DNA of 64,000 nt from Pseudomonas capeferrum. Lineage in GTDB: Bacteria; Pseudomonadota; Gammaproteobacteria; Pseudomonadales; Pseudomonadaceae. The translations under genes were made by a program, and so were the position numbers. The DNA lies in contig NZ_JMIT01000002.1 in assembly GCF_000731675.1 (NCBI RefSeq), forward strand, positions 471,456-535,455, in the 5' to 3' direction. Every line of letters starts with the position of its first letter. The first letter of the stretch is position 1. The notes under the pieces are model-generated. The model was not told where the DNA came from. It was given only the letters and a program-made list of their open reading frames with translations, and did not search any database. Shown here piece after piece: positions 52,561 to 64,000 of the stretch.

Positions 52561-53394
52561 TCAGCCGCAGCTGGGCAGGTTCTTTTCCTGACGTTTGGCT
52601 TCACCCCAAAGGGCATCCAGCGCGTCAAGGCTACAATCTTCGATGGGCCGACCGCTGTCGCGCACTGCCTGTTCGATAAAGCGGAAACGTCGCTCGAACT
52701 TGCGGTTGGCGCGGCGCAGGGCATGCTCCGGGTCTTGCTTGAGGTGGCGGGCCAGGTTGACGGTGGCGAACAGCAGATCGCCGACCTCGTCTTGTAGCGC
52801 ATCGGCATCACCGTCGGCCATGGCCTGCAGGACTTCATCCAGCTCCTCGCGGACCTTGTCCAGCACCGGCAATGCGTCAGGCCAGTCGAAACCGACCGTG
52901 GCCGCACGCTTCTGCAGTTTGGCTGCCCGCGACAGCGCCGGCAATGCCGCAGGCACATCATCGAGCAGCGACAGCTGTTCAGGCTCGCTCTTTTCGGCGC
53001 GCTCTTCGGCCTTGATCTGTTCCCAGCGCAACTTGACCTCGGCCTCGCTCAGGCTGGGCGTGCCCACCGGTGCGTACAGCTCGCCGGTGGGGAATACGTG
53101 CGGGTGGCGGCGGATCAGCTTGCGGGTGATGCTGTCGACCACCCCGTCAAAGGCGAAACGCCCCTCTTCCCGGGCCAGTTGGCTGTAGTAGACCACCTGG
53201 AACAACAGGTCGCCGAGCTCGCCCTGCAAGTGCTCGAAATCGCCGCGCTCGATGGTGTCGGCGACCTCGTAGGCTTCTTCGAGGGTGTGCGGGACGATGC
53301 TGGCGTAGTCCTGCTGCAAATCCCACGGGCAGCCATGTTGCGGGTCACGCAGGCGGGCCATGAGGTGCAGCAGGTCTTCGAGGGTGTAGGTCAT
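52561..53394 (-). CDS. mazG: Nucleoside triphosphate pyrophosphohydrolase MazG
   Basis: A 277-residue all-alpha NTP pyrophosphatase with two MazG domains, each with the EExxE12-28ExxD metal motif (first: LEEAYEVADTIERGDFEHLQ followed by GELGDLLFQVVYY; second: REELDEVLQAMADGDADALQ followed by DEVGDLLFATVNLA). It hydrolyses (d)NTPs, and in E. coli it is linked to (p)ppGpp control and is next to relA, as it is here. GGAGGA precedes the ATG at 53394. A REP hairpin sits between it and relA, so the genes may be differentially expressed. Confidence 0.96.
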   Translation of the reverse strand: MTYTLEDLLHLMARLRDPQHGCPWDLQQDYASIVPHTLEEAYEVADTIERGDFEHLQGELGDLLFQVVYYSQLAREEGRFAFDGVVDSITRKLIRRHPHVFPTGELYAPVGTPSLSEAEVKLRWEQIKAEERAEKSEPEQLSLLDDVPAALPALSRAAKLQKRAATVGFDWPDALPVLDKVREELDEVLQAMADGDADALQDEVGDLLFATVNLARHLKQDPEHALRRANRKFERRFRFIEQAVRDSGRPIEDCSLDALDALWGEAKRQEKNLPSCG

Positions 53395-53409
53395 TAAGCA
53401 AGGTCCTCC

Positions 53410-53449
53410 GGTGGTGGCTGCTCGCGGGTGAACCCGCGAAGCTGCCACC
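53410..53449. repeat. Single REP palindrome between mazG and relA
   Basis: GGTGGTGGCTGCTCGCGGGT with GAACCCGCGAAGCTGCCACC folds into one imperfect hairpin centred on TCGCGGG/CCCGCGA, the standard P. putida REP core. It fits exactly into the 61-bp gap between mazG and relA. Confidence 0.85.
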
Positions 53450-53455
53450 CCAGTC

Positions 53456-55696
53456 TCAAGGCGTACGATTACGCCGCGTCTCGATGATGTTCGGCAACTG
53501 CGAGATCCGCCCCAGCAAGCGCCCAAGCGCATCCAGGCCTGGAATCTCGATGGTCAGCGACATCAACGCCGTGTTGTCTTCCTTGTTCGAGCGGGTGTTG
53601 ACCGCCAGCACGTTGATCTTCTCGTTGAGCAGTACCTGCGACACGTCACGCAGCAAGCCTGGGCGGTCGTAGGCACGGATGACGATGTCGACCGGGTAGG
53701 TCTGCACCGGGATCGGCCCCCAACTGACCTGGATCATCCGCTCTGGCTCCTTGCCTGCCAGTTGCAGCACCGAAGCGCAGTCCTGGCGGTGGATGCTCAC
53801 ACCCCGGCCCTGGGTGATATAGCCGACGATGGCATCGCCTGGCAGCGGCTGGCAGCAGCCGGCCATCTGCGTCAGCAGGTTGCCGACACCCTGGATCTGG
53901 ATATCGCCGCGCTTGCCGGTACGCGGCCCGGTGGGCTTGCGTTGCACCAGCTCGATCTGCTCGATGCGCTCGGGCTCGAGCAATTGCTGGGCGGCGTTGA
54001 CCAGGTGCGCCAGGCGCAGATCACCCGCACCCAGCGAGGCGAACATGTCTTCGGCGGTCTTGACGTTGGTCTTCTCGGCCAGGCGCTCGAAGTCCACCTG
54101 GGGCAGGCCCAGGCGGCTGAGTTCACGTTCGAGCAAGGTCTTGCCGGCCGCCACGTTCTGGTCGCGTGCCTGCAGCTTGAACCAATGGACAATCTTCGCC
54201 CGTGCCCGCGAGGTGGTGACGTAACCCAGGTTGGAGTTCAACCAGTCACGGCTGGGGTTGCCGTGTTTGCTGGTGATGATCTCGACCTGCTCGCCCGTCT
54301 GCAGGCTGTAGTTGAGCGGCACGATACGCCCGTTGATCTTGGCGCCGCGGCAGTTGTGACCGATTTCGGTGTGCACGCGGTAGGCGAAGTCCAGCGGTGT
54401 AGCGCCCTTGGGCAGGTCGATGGCATGGCCGTCGGGGGTGAACACATAGACCCGGTCAGGCTCAATGTCGACCCGCAGCTGTTCGGCTAGGCCGCCGATG
54501 TCACCCAGCTCTTCATGCCACTCGAGCACCTGGCGCAGCCAGGAAATCTTCTCTTCGTAATGATTGGAGCTGGGCTTGACGTCGGTACCCTTGTAGCGCC
54601 AGTGCGCGCACACGCCCAGTTCGGCTTCCTCGTGCATGCCATGGGTACGGATCTGCACCTCCAGCACCTTGCCCTCGGGGCCGATCACCGCCGTGTGCAA
54701 CGAGCGGTAGCCGTTCTCCTTGGGGTTGGCGATGTAGTCGTCGAACTCCTTGGGGATGTGCCGCCACAGCGTATGAACGATGCCCAATGCGGTGTAGCAG
54801 TCGCGGATCTCCGGCACCAGCACGCGCACTGCGCGCACATCGTAGATCTGGCTGAATTCCAGGCCTTTGCGTTGCATCTTGCGCCAGATCGAATAGATGT
54901 GTTTTGCCCGGCCACTGATATCGGCATTCACGCCGGTGGCCAGCAGTTCGTTCTGCAACTGGTTCATCACGTCGCTGATGAAGCGCTCGCGGTCCAGCCG
55001 GCGCTCGTGCAGGAGCTTGGCGATCTGTTTGTACTGGTCGGGTTCGAGGTAACGGAAAGACAGGTCTTCCAGCTCCCACTTGATGTGACCGATACCCAGG
55101 CGGTGAGCCAGTGGCGCATAGATGTCGAACACTTCGCGCGCGACACGCAGACGTTTATCGTCGTCGGCAGCCTTGACAGCGCGGATTGCACAGGTGCGCT
55201 CGGCCAGCTTGATCAACGCCACGCGCACATCGTCGACCATGGCCACGAGCATCTTGCGTAGGTTCTCGACCTGCGCCTGGGAGCCCAGCACCAACGATTG
55301 GCGCGGGCTGAGACTGGCACTGATGGCCGCCATGCGCAGCACGCCGTCGATCAATTTGGACACCACCGGCCCAAAGCGCTGACTGACTTCGGCCAAGGTC
55401 ACTTTGCCTTCGCGCACCGAGCGGTAGATGACGGCCGCTACCAGCGAATCCTGGTCGAGCTTGAGGTCGGCGAGAATTTCGGCGATCTCCAGGCCCGCCT
55501 GGAAGCTGGACGTACCGTCGGCCCAGGAATGCTTGGCAGGGTTACCCTTTCTCTCGACTTCGTGAGCGAACTCGCAGGCTTCTTTGAGTTCCGCGCGATT
55601 CAGGGCCGAATCGACGCTTACCACATGATCCAGCCATGCTTCGAGATTGATACTGCCGTCGGTGTTGACCGGCTGGTGCACTCTCACCTGTACCAT
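53456..55696 (-). CDS. relA: GTP pyrophosphokinase RelA (stringent response)
   Basis: A 746-residue ribosome-associated (p)ppGpp synthetase. Domains in order: pseudo-HD domain (about 30-190) where the hydrolase motif is degenerate (ERTCAIRAVKAADDDKRLRV in place of a metal-binding HD block), synthetase domain (IYSIWRKMQRKGLEFSQIYD; ANPKENGYRSLHTAVIGPEG; GMHEEAELGVCAHWRYK), TGS domain (VDIEPDRVYVFTPDGHAIDL), a zinc-finger/helical region (QMAGCCQPLPGDAIVGYITQ with paired Cys) and a C-terminal ACT domain (YDRPGLLRDVSQVLLNEKIN). These identify RelA rather than SpoT, which would keep the HD. ATG at 55696 gives the family N-terminus. Downstream of rlmD and upstream of mazG. Confidence 0.96.
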   Translation of the reverse strand: MVQVRVHQPVNTDGSINLEAWLDHVVSVDSALNRAELKEACEFAHEVERKGNPAKHSWADGTSSFQAGLEIAEILADLKLDQDSLVAAVIYRSVREGKVTLAEVSQRFGPVVSKLIDGVLRMAAISASLSPRQSLVLGSQAQVENLRKMLVAMVDDVRVALIKLAERTCAIRAVKAADDDKRLRVAREVFDIYAPLAHRLGIGHIKWELEDLSFRYLEPDQYKQIAKLLHERRLDRERFISDVMNQLQNELLATGVNADISGRAKHIYSIWRKMQRKGLEFSQIYDVRAVRVLVPEIRDCYTALGIVHTLWRHIPKEFDDYIANPKENGYRSLHTAVIGPEGKVLEVQIRTHGMHEEAELGVCAHWRYKGTDVKPSSNHYEEKISWLRQVLEWHEELGDIGGLAEQLRVDIEPDRVYVFTPDGHAIDLPKGATPLDFAYRVHTEIGHNCRGAKINGRIVPLNYSLQTGEQVEIITSKHGNPSRDWLNSNLGYVTTSRARAKIVHWFKLQARDQNVAAGKTLLERELSRLGLPQVDFERLAEKTNVKTAEDMFASLGAGDLRLAHLVNAAQQLLEPERIEQIELVQRKPTGPRTGKRGDIQIQGVGNLLTQMAGCCQPLPGDAIVGYITQGRGVSIHRQDCASVLQLAGKEPERMIQVSWGPIPVQTYPVDIVIRAYDRPGLLRDVSQVLLNEKINVLAVNTRSNKEDNTALMSLTIEIPGLDALGRLLGRISQLPNIIETRRNRTP

Positions 55697-55792
55697 CTTT
55701 GTTTTACCTTTCCATACAGCGCACCACGCGGGTACGCAGGCTTCCACTGTGTGGCCGCCATTCCCTGGCAACCCCACCAACGGGCCAGTCTG

Positions 55793-57151
55793 CTAGCCCG
55801 CCTCGAATAACGCCATGGCCTCGACATGCGCCGTCTGAGGAAACATGTCGAGAATCCCGGCCCTTTTTAACCGGTACCCCTGACCGACCAGCACCTGGGC
55901 GTCTCGCGCCAGCGTGGCCGGGTTGCACGATACGTAGACCAGCCGCTTGGCCTTGAGGCGGGCGATATCTCGCACCACCTCGAAAGCACCGTCGCGCGGT
56001 GGATCCAAGAGTACCGCAGAAAAGCCTTCGGCGGCCCATTCGGCACCTGCCAAAGGCTGCGATAAATCGGCCTGAAAAAACCGTGCGTTATGCACATTGT
56101 TGTTTCGGGCATTGGCCGCAGCCCGATCGACCATGGCCTGTACACCTTCCACCGCCACCACTTCACGGGCCTGGCGGGCCAGCGGCAGGGCAAAGTTGCC
56201 CAGGCCGCAGAACAGGTCCAGCACACGCTCGTCGGCCGTGGGTGCGAGCCAGGCCAGGGCCTGCTCGATCATCGCCGTGTTGACCTGCGCGTTGACCTGC
56301 ACGAAGTCGCCGGGGCGCCAGGCCAGTTCCAACTGCCAGGGCTCAAGGGCAAAGCCCAGTTTCGCGGCCGTATCCACGGGCGCCGGCTCACCTTCACCCT
56401 GCAGCCAGAGCTGCGCCCCGGCCTCGCTGCAAAATGCCTGCAGGCGTGCCAGGTCATCTTCCGCCAGCGGCGCGACATGGCGTACCAGCACGGCTTCGGC
56501 AGTGCCGCTGAACAGCTCGACATGGCCGATTACCTGCGGTTTGCTCAACGCACGCAAGGCGGTCGGCAAGTGACGCAGAATCGACTGCAAGGGCTGTACC
56601 AGCACCGCGCATTCGTCGATGGAAATGATCTCCTGACTGGCTTCGGCACGGAAGCCGACTTCCAGCTGACGCGCCTTGATGTCCCAGCGCACGGCTACCC
56701 GCGCCCGGCGTCGGTAGCCGAATTCCGGCCCGCTCAGCGGGGCGGCCCATGCGTCGGGTTGTATGCCGGCAACCCGCTGCAGTTGCTCGGCCAGCGTGCG
56801 CTGCTTGAGCGCCAGTTGCCCTTCGTGGGGCAAATGCTGCAGGTTGCAGCCACCACAGCGGGCATAGTGCCGGCACGGCGCCTCGCGCCGTTCGGGGCTG
56901 GCCTGCAGCACGCGTTCCAGGCGCGCCTCCACCACCTTGCCGCGGGCATTGAGCACGCGGGCCTCGACGGCCTCACCGGCCAACGCGCCGCTGACGAACC
57001 AGGTACGCCCTTCATGGAAGGCGATGCCACGGCCGTCACCGGCCAGGCGCTCGATATCCAGGCGCTGTTTCTTGCCCACGGGAACCTGAGGGCTACGGTT
57101 GCCACCGGCTGGCTGGAAGCGCAGGCCGCTGTTGCTTTTCTTCTTGGACAT
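55793..57151 (-). CDS. rlmD: 23S rRNA (uracil-1939 C5)-methyltransferase RlmD
   Basis: A 452-residue SAM-dependent methyltransferase (formerly RumA). It has an N-terminal TRAM domain (about 20-80: [20 protein letters not shown]), a [4Fe-4S] Cys set ([18 protein letters not shown]), the SAM-binding [20 protein letters not shown] and the catalytic Cys in [20 protein letters not shown] with LLDPPRDG before it. It methylates U1939 in 23S rRNA. ATG immediately follows the cysM TAA, with no gap, and relA begins 96 bases beyond its stop, so cysM-rlmD-relA could be co-transcribed. Confidence 0.96.
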   Translation of the reverse strand: MSKKKSNSGLRFQPAGGNRSPQVPVGKKQRLDIERLAGDGRGIAFHEGRTWFVSGALAGEAVEARVLNARGKVVEARLERVLQASPERREAPCRHYARCGGCNLQHLPHEGQLALKQRTLAEQLQRVAGIQPDAWAAPLSGPEFGYRRRARVAVRWDIKARQLEVGFRAEASQEIISIDECAVLVQPLQSILRHLPTALRALSKPQVIGHVELFSGTAEAVLVRHVAPLAEDDLARLQAFCSEAGAQLWLQGEGEPAPVDTAAKLGFALEPWQLELAWRPGDFVQVNAQVNTAMIEQALAWLAPTADERVLDLFCGLGNFALPLARQAREVVAVEGVQAMVDRAAANARNNNVHNARFFQADLSQPLAGAEWAAEGFSAVLLDPPRDGAFEVVRDIARLKAKRLVYVSCNPATLARDAQVLVGQGYRLKRAGILDMFPQTAHVEAMALFEAG

Positions 57152-58051
57152 TTAGCTCGGGTCAAACAGGCCAGTGGACAGGTATCGGTCACCACGGTCG
57201 CAGATGATTGCGACCATTACCGCGTTTTCCACCTCGTGGGACAGGCGCAGCATCGCCGCGACCGCACCGCCGGAAGACACGCCGCAGAAAATGCCCTCTT
57301 CACGGGCAAGGCGGCGGGTGATGTCTTCGGCTTCCTGCTGCGACATGTCGACCACGCGGTCCACGCGGCTGGCGTCGAAGATTTTCGGCAGGTATTGCTC
57401 CGGCCACCGACGGATGCCCGGGATAGCCGAGCCTTCCATCGGCTGCAGGCCGATGATCTGCACCGCCGGGTTCTGCTCCTTGAGGTACTGCGAGCAGCCC
57501 ATGATGGTGCCGGTGGTACCCATGGAACTGACGAAATGGGTGATGTTGCCCTGGGTCTGCTGCCAGATCTCCGGGCCGGTGCTGTTGTAGTGGGCGATCG
57601 GGTTGTCGCCATTGGCGAACTGGTCGAGCACCAGGCCGCGGCCTTCGGCCTGCAGCTTCTCGGCGAGGTCACGGGCACCTTCCATGCCCTCCTCCTTGGT
57701 CACCAGGATCAACTCGGCGCCGTAGGCCGTCATGGCGGCCTTGCGTTCGGCGGTGGAGTTGTCCGGCATGATCAGGATCATCTTGTAACCCTTGATCGCT
57801 GCCGCCATCGCCAGGGCGATGCCGGTGTTGCCCGAGGTGGCCTCGATCAGCGTGTCGCCAGGTTTGATCTGGCCGCGCAGTTCGGCGCGGGTGATCATCG
57901 ACAGCGCCGGGCGGTCCTTGACCGAGCCGGCGGGATTGTTGCCTTCGAGCTTGAGCAGAAGCGTGTTGCTGGTCTCTCCGGCAATGCGCTGCAGGCGAAC
58001 CAGGGGCGTATTGCCGACGCAATCGGCGATGGTTGGGTACTGCAAGGTCAT
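57152..58051 (-). CDS. cysM: Cysteine synthase B (O-phosphoserine/O-acetylserine sulfhydrylase)
   Basis: A 299-residue fold-type-II PLP enzyme. The PLP Lys is in NNPAGSVKDRPAL, the phosphate loop is EATSGNTGIALAMAAA, and the CysM-type segment VSSMGTTGTIMGCSQYLKEQ is clear; a C-terminal GIFCGVSSGGAVAAMLRLS is typical. CysM accepts thiosulfate in place of sulfide, giving S-sulfocysteine, useful under sulfur limitation. ATG at 58051 has AAGG nearby and gives the usual start MTLQYPTIADCVGNTPLVRL. Directly abuts rlmD downstream. Confidence 0.96.
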   Translation of the reverse strand: MTLQYPTIADCVGNTPLVRLQRIAGETSNTLLLKLEGNNPAGSVKDRPALSMITRAELRGQIKPGDTLIEATSGNTGIALAMAAAIKGYKMILIMPDNSTAERKAAMTAYGAELILVTKEEGMEGARDLAEKLQAEGRGLVLDQFANGDNPIAHYNSTGPEIWQQTQGNITHFVSSMGTTGTIMGCSQYLKEQNPAVQIIGLQPMEGSAIPGIRRWPEQYLPKIFDASRVDRVVDMSQQEAEDITRRLAREEGIFCGVSSGGAVAAMLRLSHEVENAVMVAIICDRGDRYLSTGLFDPS

Positions 58052-58138
58052 GGCGTATTTCACAATCCGGACGGCAGGGGCGCCTATCATACCGGCAAAC
58101 CTTTCCCGGCCATATCACGCAATCTGCGATGCATATAG

Positions 58139-59536
58139 CTACACGCTATAAGCGGGGCGCTGCGGCCGCTTGTCGCCCTGTTCGCGGGCTGCGGGTTCAT
58201 GCACGGGCAGGCGCATCCACAAGCGCAGGCCCCGCTTGCCATTCTCCGCCCACAAGGTCCCGCCCTGGCGCTGGATGGCGCTGCGGGCAATGCTCAAGCC
58301 CAAGCCGAACCCGCCGTCGCCGGGGCGCGAACCATCCAGCCGGGAAAACGGCGCGAAGATCCGTTCCAGGTCCTCCTCGGCCACGCCCCGGCCTTCATCC
58401 TCCAGCCACAGCCACCAGTGGTTGCCCTCGCGCTGCCCGCCGAGGCGTACCAGGCCGTCGGCCGGCGAGTGACGGATGGCATTGCGCAGCAGGTTTTCCA
58501 GCGCCTGGGCCAGGTAATTGAGATTGCCCTGCACCCAGCAACTGGCGGGCAGTTCACAGCGCAGCCGCGCGGGTGACCAGCCGCTTTCGTAACTGGCATC
58601 TTCGGCGAGCAGCTCCCACAGCGCCTGGACCTGGATCGGCTCCAGGTTCATCGGCGCGCGCTCGGCGTCTTGCCAGGCCAGTTGCAAGGTGCCCTCGACC
58701 AATTGCTGCATGCAGTCCACCTCACGCGCCAGCCGCTCGCGCAGGCCCTGCAGGTCGGTTTCGCCATCACAGGCCACACGCAGCCGGCTAAGCGGCGTGC
58801 GCATTTCGTGGGACAGGTCGCGCAACATCTGCTGCTGCAGGGCCACCGTGCCCTGCAGCCGGTCGGCCATCTGGTCGAACGCCCGGGCCAGTTCGCCAAG
58901 CTCGTCATGCCGGGCAATGGTGCGCGGGTCGAGGCGCGCCGACAGTTGGTCGGCGCGCCAGGCATTGGCCTGCTCACGCAACTGGTTGAGTGGCACGATC
59001 AGCATGCGGTACAGGCCCACGCACAGCAGCAGGGTGAACAGACCAGGGATGATGCCGTTGGTCACCACCCGCCACAGCACACGGTACTGGCCGGGGTTGA
59101 GGCGCTCAGGCAGCTCGATCACCAGCATGCCCTGCTCCGGCGCCCCCGGGAATGGAATGCGCAGCCAAGGTTGGTCGACACTGCGCCGGCTCATGGGCCA
59201 GTCGACGCTGCGCAGGCGCGTCAGCCTTTGCATGATATCGGGGCGCAGGGTGGCGCTGTCGAGCGGCCGCAGGTTGCTGTCGAGCACGCCGACCCAGCCG
59301 CGCTCGCGCTGGTGCATCTCGCCCACCCACTGGTCCAGCCCTGCTCGCCCGCCGCTGCGCCAGGCCCGTTCGGCCTCGGCCGCGTAGCCGCGCAGCAACT
59401 GCCGCGCCGGCTCGGAAAGGAAGGCGTTCTGGGTTTCCATGTGCCGGCCCCAGGTGTAGCTCAGGCCGATCATCAGCAGGCAGAAGCCCACCAACAGAAT
59501 GGCCAGCTTCCAGAACAGTGAATGGCGGTCGAGCAT
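58139..59536 (-). CDS. OmpR-type sensor histidine kinase (PirS/CpxA-like)
   Basis: A 465-residue inner-membrane kinase. TM1 is at about residues 9-28 (LFWKLAILLVGFCLLMIGLS), a periplasmic sensor domain follows to about 165, TM2 at about 165-185 (IIPGLFTLLLCVGLYRML), HAMP at about 188-245, HisKA with phospho-His in QQMLRDLSHEMRTPLSRLRV, and a HATPase with N box LLRNAIRHSP and G boxes DEGRGVAEEDL / GFGLGLSIARS. Position between cysM and gacS matches the iron-siderophore regulator PirS of P. aeruginosa by synteny, but the receptor gene pirA is not beside it. Three bases separate it from the response-regulator stop. Confidence 0.9.
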   Translation of the reverse strand: MLDRHSLFWKLAILLVGFCLLMIGLSYTWGRHMETQNAFLSEPARQLLRGYAAEAERAWRSGGRAGLDQWVGEMHQRERGWVGVLDSNLRPLDSATLRPDIMQRLTRLRSVDWPMSRRSVDQPWLRIPFPGAPEQGMLVIELPERLNPGQYRVLWRVVTNGIIPGLFTLLLCVGLYRMLIVPLNQLREQANAWRADQLSARLDPRTIARHDELGELARAFDQMADRLQGTVALQQQMLRDLSHEMRTPLSRLRVACDGETDLQGLRERLAREVDCMQQLVEGTLQLAWQDAERAPMNLEPIQVQALWELLAEDASYESGWSPARLRCELPASCWVQGNLNYLAQALENLLRNAIRHSPADGLVRLGGQREGNHWWLWLEDEGRGVAEEDLERIFAPFSRLDGSRPGDGGFGLGLSIARSAIQRQGGTLWAENGKRGLRLWMRLPVHEPAAREQGDKRPQRPAYSV

Positions 59537-59539
59537 GGC

Positions 59540-60256
59540 TTACTCCATTTCGCTGGCGCTGAGCACGTAGCCCTTGCCCCAGACGGTGCGGATCTGCCGC
59601 TCCTGGTAGCCGATGCCCTTGAGCTTGCGGCGGATCTGGCTGACGTGCATGTCCAGGCTGCGATCATGCCGCGAGTAACCACGCTGCAGAACCTGCTGAT
59701 AAAGGAAGGGTTTGCTCAGCACCTCATCCAGGTTGCGGTTGAGGATCTCGAGCAGCCGGTATTCGCTCGGGGTGAGGCCGGCCAGGCGCCCTTCGAGCCG
59801 TACATCGCTGAGCACTTCGTCAAACTGCAAACCGCCTGAAACGGCTTCCTGCTGCGGCTGATGACGCCGCTCCAGGGCCACACGCCGCAGGATCGCCTCG
59901 ATGCGCACCTGCAGTTCGGCCATGCTGAAGGGCTTGGGCAGGTAGTCGTCGGCGCCCCGCTGAAAACCGCTGATACGATCGGCCTCGGCGCCCAGCGCCG
60001 ACATCAGAATTACCGGCGTGGCGCTGCGCAGGCGCAACTGGGCCAGTGCATCCAGGCCGTTGAGCCCGGGCAGCAGGATGTCCATGAGCACCACATCGAA
60101 GGCCTGACGGCCTGCCGTTTCAAGGCCTTCGAGACCATTGCGGCACCAGGTCACCTGGAAACCGCCCCGCTGCAGCTCTTCGTGCAGATAGGCGCCCAGT
60201 ACCGGGTCATCCTCGATCGCGAGGATGTTGGAGGCGTGAATAGCTACGGGATTCAT
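59540..60256 (-). CDS. OmpR-family response regulator (PirR-like)
   Basis: A 238-residue two-domain regulator. Receiver domain about 8-120: acidic pair in ILAIEDDPVLGAYLHEELQR, phospho-acceptor Asp in FDVVLMDILLPGLNGLDALA, and the conserved Lys in DDYLPKPFSMAELQVRIEAI. The winged-helix trans_reg_C domain about 140-236 contains LTPSEYRLLEILNRNLDEVL and HVSQIRRKLKGIGYQERQIR. It is the first gene of the two-component pair and precedes the kinase by three bases. A 195-bp gap separates it from the divergent gacS and should hold both promoters. Synteny suggests PirR; target genes are unknown. Confidence 0.92.
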   Translation of the reverse strand: MNPVAIHASNILAIEDDPVLGAYLHEELQRGGFQVTWCRNGLEGLETAGRQAFDVVLMDILLPGLNGLDALAQLRLRSATPVILMSALGAEADRISGFQRGADDYLPKPFSMAELQVRIEAILRRVALERRHQPQQEAVSGGLQFDEVLSDVRLEGRLAGLTPSEYRLLEILNRNLDEVLSKPFLYQQVLQRGYSRHDRSLDMHVSQIRRKLKGIGYQERQIRTVWGKGYVLSASEME

Positions 60257-60451
60257 TAGCAACTGCCATGCATTCTCAATTGCGCAATTATTGAGCATCC
60301 GCTCGGCTGTAAGCAACCGCCCTGCGACCAATGCCTTGCCAAGGCCACGAAAAGACAGACAAATGAGTGCAATACCGGAACAGGCGGAGTAACTTCCCGG
60401 CTTGGTCCGTCACGCGGTTGACGGCGTCCAGGCACATGACAGGAGGCAAGT

Positions 60452-63208
<2,757 letters not shown>

Positions 63209-63256
63209 CAGGCCAGGCGGCTAAAATACCCAGCCCCTCGTAAAGGAAGCCCGACC

Positions 63257-64000
63257 ATGCGCGCCCTGTTGTTCAGCAGCCAGCACTACGACCAGGAGAG
63301 TTTTACCCAGGCCGCCGCCGGCACTTTATTGGACCTGCACTTCCAGCCTGCCCGCCTGACCCTGGACACCGCGCCCCTCGCCGATAGCTACGAGGTGGTC
63401 TGCGCCTTCATCAACGATGAACTCGACGCCCAGGTGCTGGCGCGCCTGGCTGCGGGCGGCACGCGCCTGATCGCCCTGCGCTCGGCGGGCTACAACCATG
63501 TCGACCTGAACGCCGCCCAACGCCTGGGTCTGGCCGTGGTGCGGGTACCGGCCTACTCGCCACACGCCGTGGCCGAGCACGCCGTGGCCCTGATCCTCGC
63601 CCTCAACCGGCGGCTGCACCGGGCCTACAACCGCACCCGCGAAGGCGACTTCACCTTGCACGGCCTGACCGGCTTCGACCTGCACGGCAAGACCGTCGGG
63701 GTGGTCGGCACCGGCCAGATCGGCGCTGCCTTCGCCCGCATCATGGCCGGCTTCGGCTGCCAGGTGCTGGCCTACGACCCCTACCCCAACCCGGAGCTGC
63801 TGGCCCTCGGCGCCCGCTACCTGGCACTGCCCGAGTTGCTGCGCGAAGCGCGCATCATCAGCCTGCATTGCCCGCTGACCGAGCACACCCGGCACCTGAT
63901 CAACGCGCAGAGCCTCGCGCAGTTGCAACCCGGGGCAATGCTGATCAACACCGGCCGAGGAGCCCTGGTCGACACCCCGGCCCTGATCGACGCGCTCAAG
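63257..64000 (+). CDS. ldhA: D-lactate dehydrogenase LdhA (3' end beyond window)
   Basis: The frame is open from ATG at 63257 to the window edge (248 codons), so the gene is truncated at its 3' end. The protein is a D-isomer-specific 2-hydroxyacid dehydrogenase: catalytic-domain N-terminus MRALLFSSQHYDQESFTQAA, substrate-site Arg in LIALRSAGYNHVDL, PAYSPHAVAEHAVALILALN, Rossmann motif GKTVGVVGTGQIGAAFARIM, and NTGRGALVDTPALIDALK. It interconverts pyruvate and D-lactate with NADH. AAGGAAG lies about seven bases upstream of the ATG, 48 bases after gacS, the same order as in other pseudomonads. Confidence 0.94.
   Translation, partial: MRALLFSSQHYDQESFTQAAAGTLLDLHFQPARLTLDTAPLADSYEVVCAFINDELDAQVLARLAAGGTRLIALRSAGYNHVDLNAAQRLGLAVVRVPAYSPHAVAEHAVALILALNRRLHRAYNRTREGDFTLHGLTGFDLHGKTVGVVGTGQIGAAFARIMAGFGCQVLAYDPYPNPELLALGARYLALPELLREARIISLHCPLTEHTRHLINAQSLAQLQPGAMLINTGRGALVDTPALIDALK

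Noticed and set aside
56090..58138. Plus-strand 682-codon frame opposite rlmD and cysM
   Set aside because: Antisense of two well-supported genes; no motifs.
58134..58150. TATAGC/GCTATA inverted repeat at the end of the sensor kinase gene
   Set aside because: A short A/T stem without T-run overlapping a stop codon; too weak to call a terminator.

Overview
The window looks like chromosomal core DNA of a fluorescent pseudomonad of the Pseudomonas putida group. This rests on high GC with strong third-position GC bias, P. putida-style REP palindromes, and gene neighbourhoods I recognise: ldhA-gacS-two-component pair-cysM-rlmD-relA-mazG, purMN-perM-hda-NlpC pair, the aerobic cob cluster, and nirBD next to a fused nitrate reductase. 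I see no complete insertion sequence, prophage, integron or CRISPR array. The content is mostly housekeeping and metabolic, and the interesting parts are regulatory RNAs and a few small genes.

Layout. 1-5.7 kb: the 3' end of a DUF3050 gene, a tripartite EmrA/EmrB/TolC-type efflux operon, and a convergent LysR regulator. 5.7-6.0 kb: a very long imperfect inverted repeat. 6.1-13.4 kb: assimilatory nitrate/nitrite reduction. nirBD and a single-chain nitrate reductase-flavodoxin-ferredoxin reductase fusion are separate transcription units. Each is preceded by a sigma54-type promoter and by an RNA leader with two hexaloop hairpins and an overlapping terminator, which is the architecture of ANTAR-protein (NasR/NasT) antitermination. 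13.5-17.3 kb: map, tRNA-Val and tRNA-Asp, rdgC, a REP pair, a bile-acid:sodium-type symporter, and sugE/gdx behind a guanidine-II (mini-ykkC) riboswitch. 17.3-25 kb: an LplT-PlsC fusion, the transporter-kinase hybrid CrbS, rmuC and a Sel1-repeat protein. 25-27 kb: a lower-GC, gene-poor stretch with two small unknown genes, one resembling a phage protein family. 27-33 kb: FadL, LysR, DUF2798, glutathione peroxidase, a MarR-MFS operon with a coupled 40-residue membrane peptide, and a GH5 glycosidase. 33.4-42.6 kb: a ten-gene, tightly overlapping cobalamin operon under a cobalamin riboswitch. 42.7-48.6 kb: a sorbosone dehydrogenase-like lipoprotein, two NlpC/P60 lipoproteins, hda, perM and a DUF2066 gene. 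49-52.6 kb: purMN and small conserved genes. 52.5-64 kb: mazG, relA, rlmD, cysM, an OmpR-type two-component pair, gacS and the start of ldhA.

How parts work together. The nitrate block makes NH4+ from nitrate: the fusion protein carries electrons from NADPH through FAD and FMN to Mo-bis-MGD, and NirBD reduces nitrite with NAD(P)H. Expression appears to need both nitrogen limitation (sigma54/NtrC) and a nitrate/nitrite signal (antitermination), although nasS/nasT are not in the window. The cob operon covers corrinoid a,c-amidation, adenosylation, lower-ligand synthesis (BluB), aminopropanol arm synthesis and nucleotide loop assembly, and is under B12 feedback. GacS, RelA and CrbS are global regulators of secondary metabolism, stringent response and acetate use.

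All functional calls come from reading sequence and motifs by eye, with no database search. Precise starts were chosen from Shine-Dalgarno sites, overlaps and family-typical N-termini.
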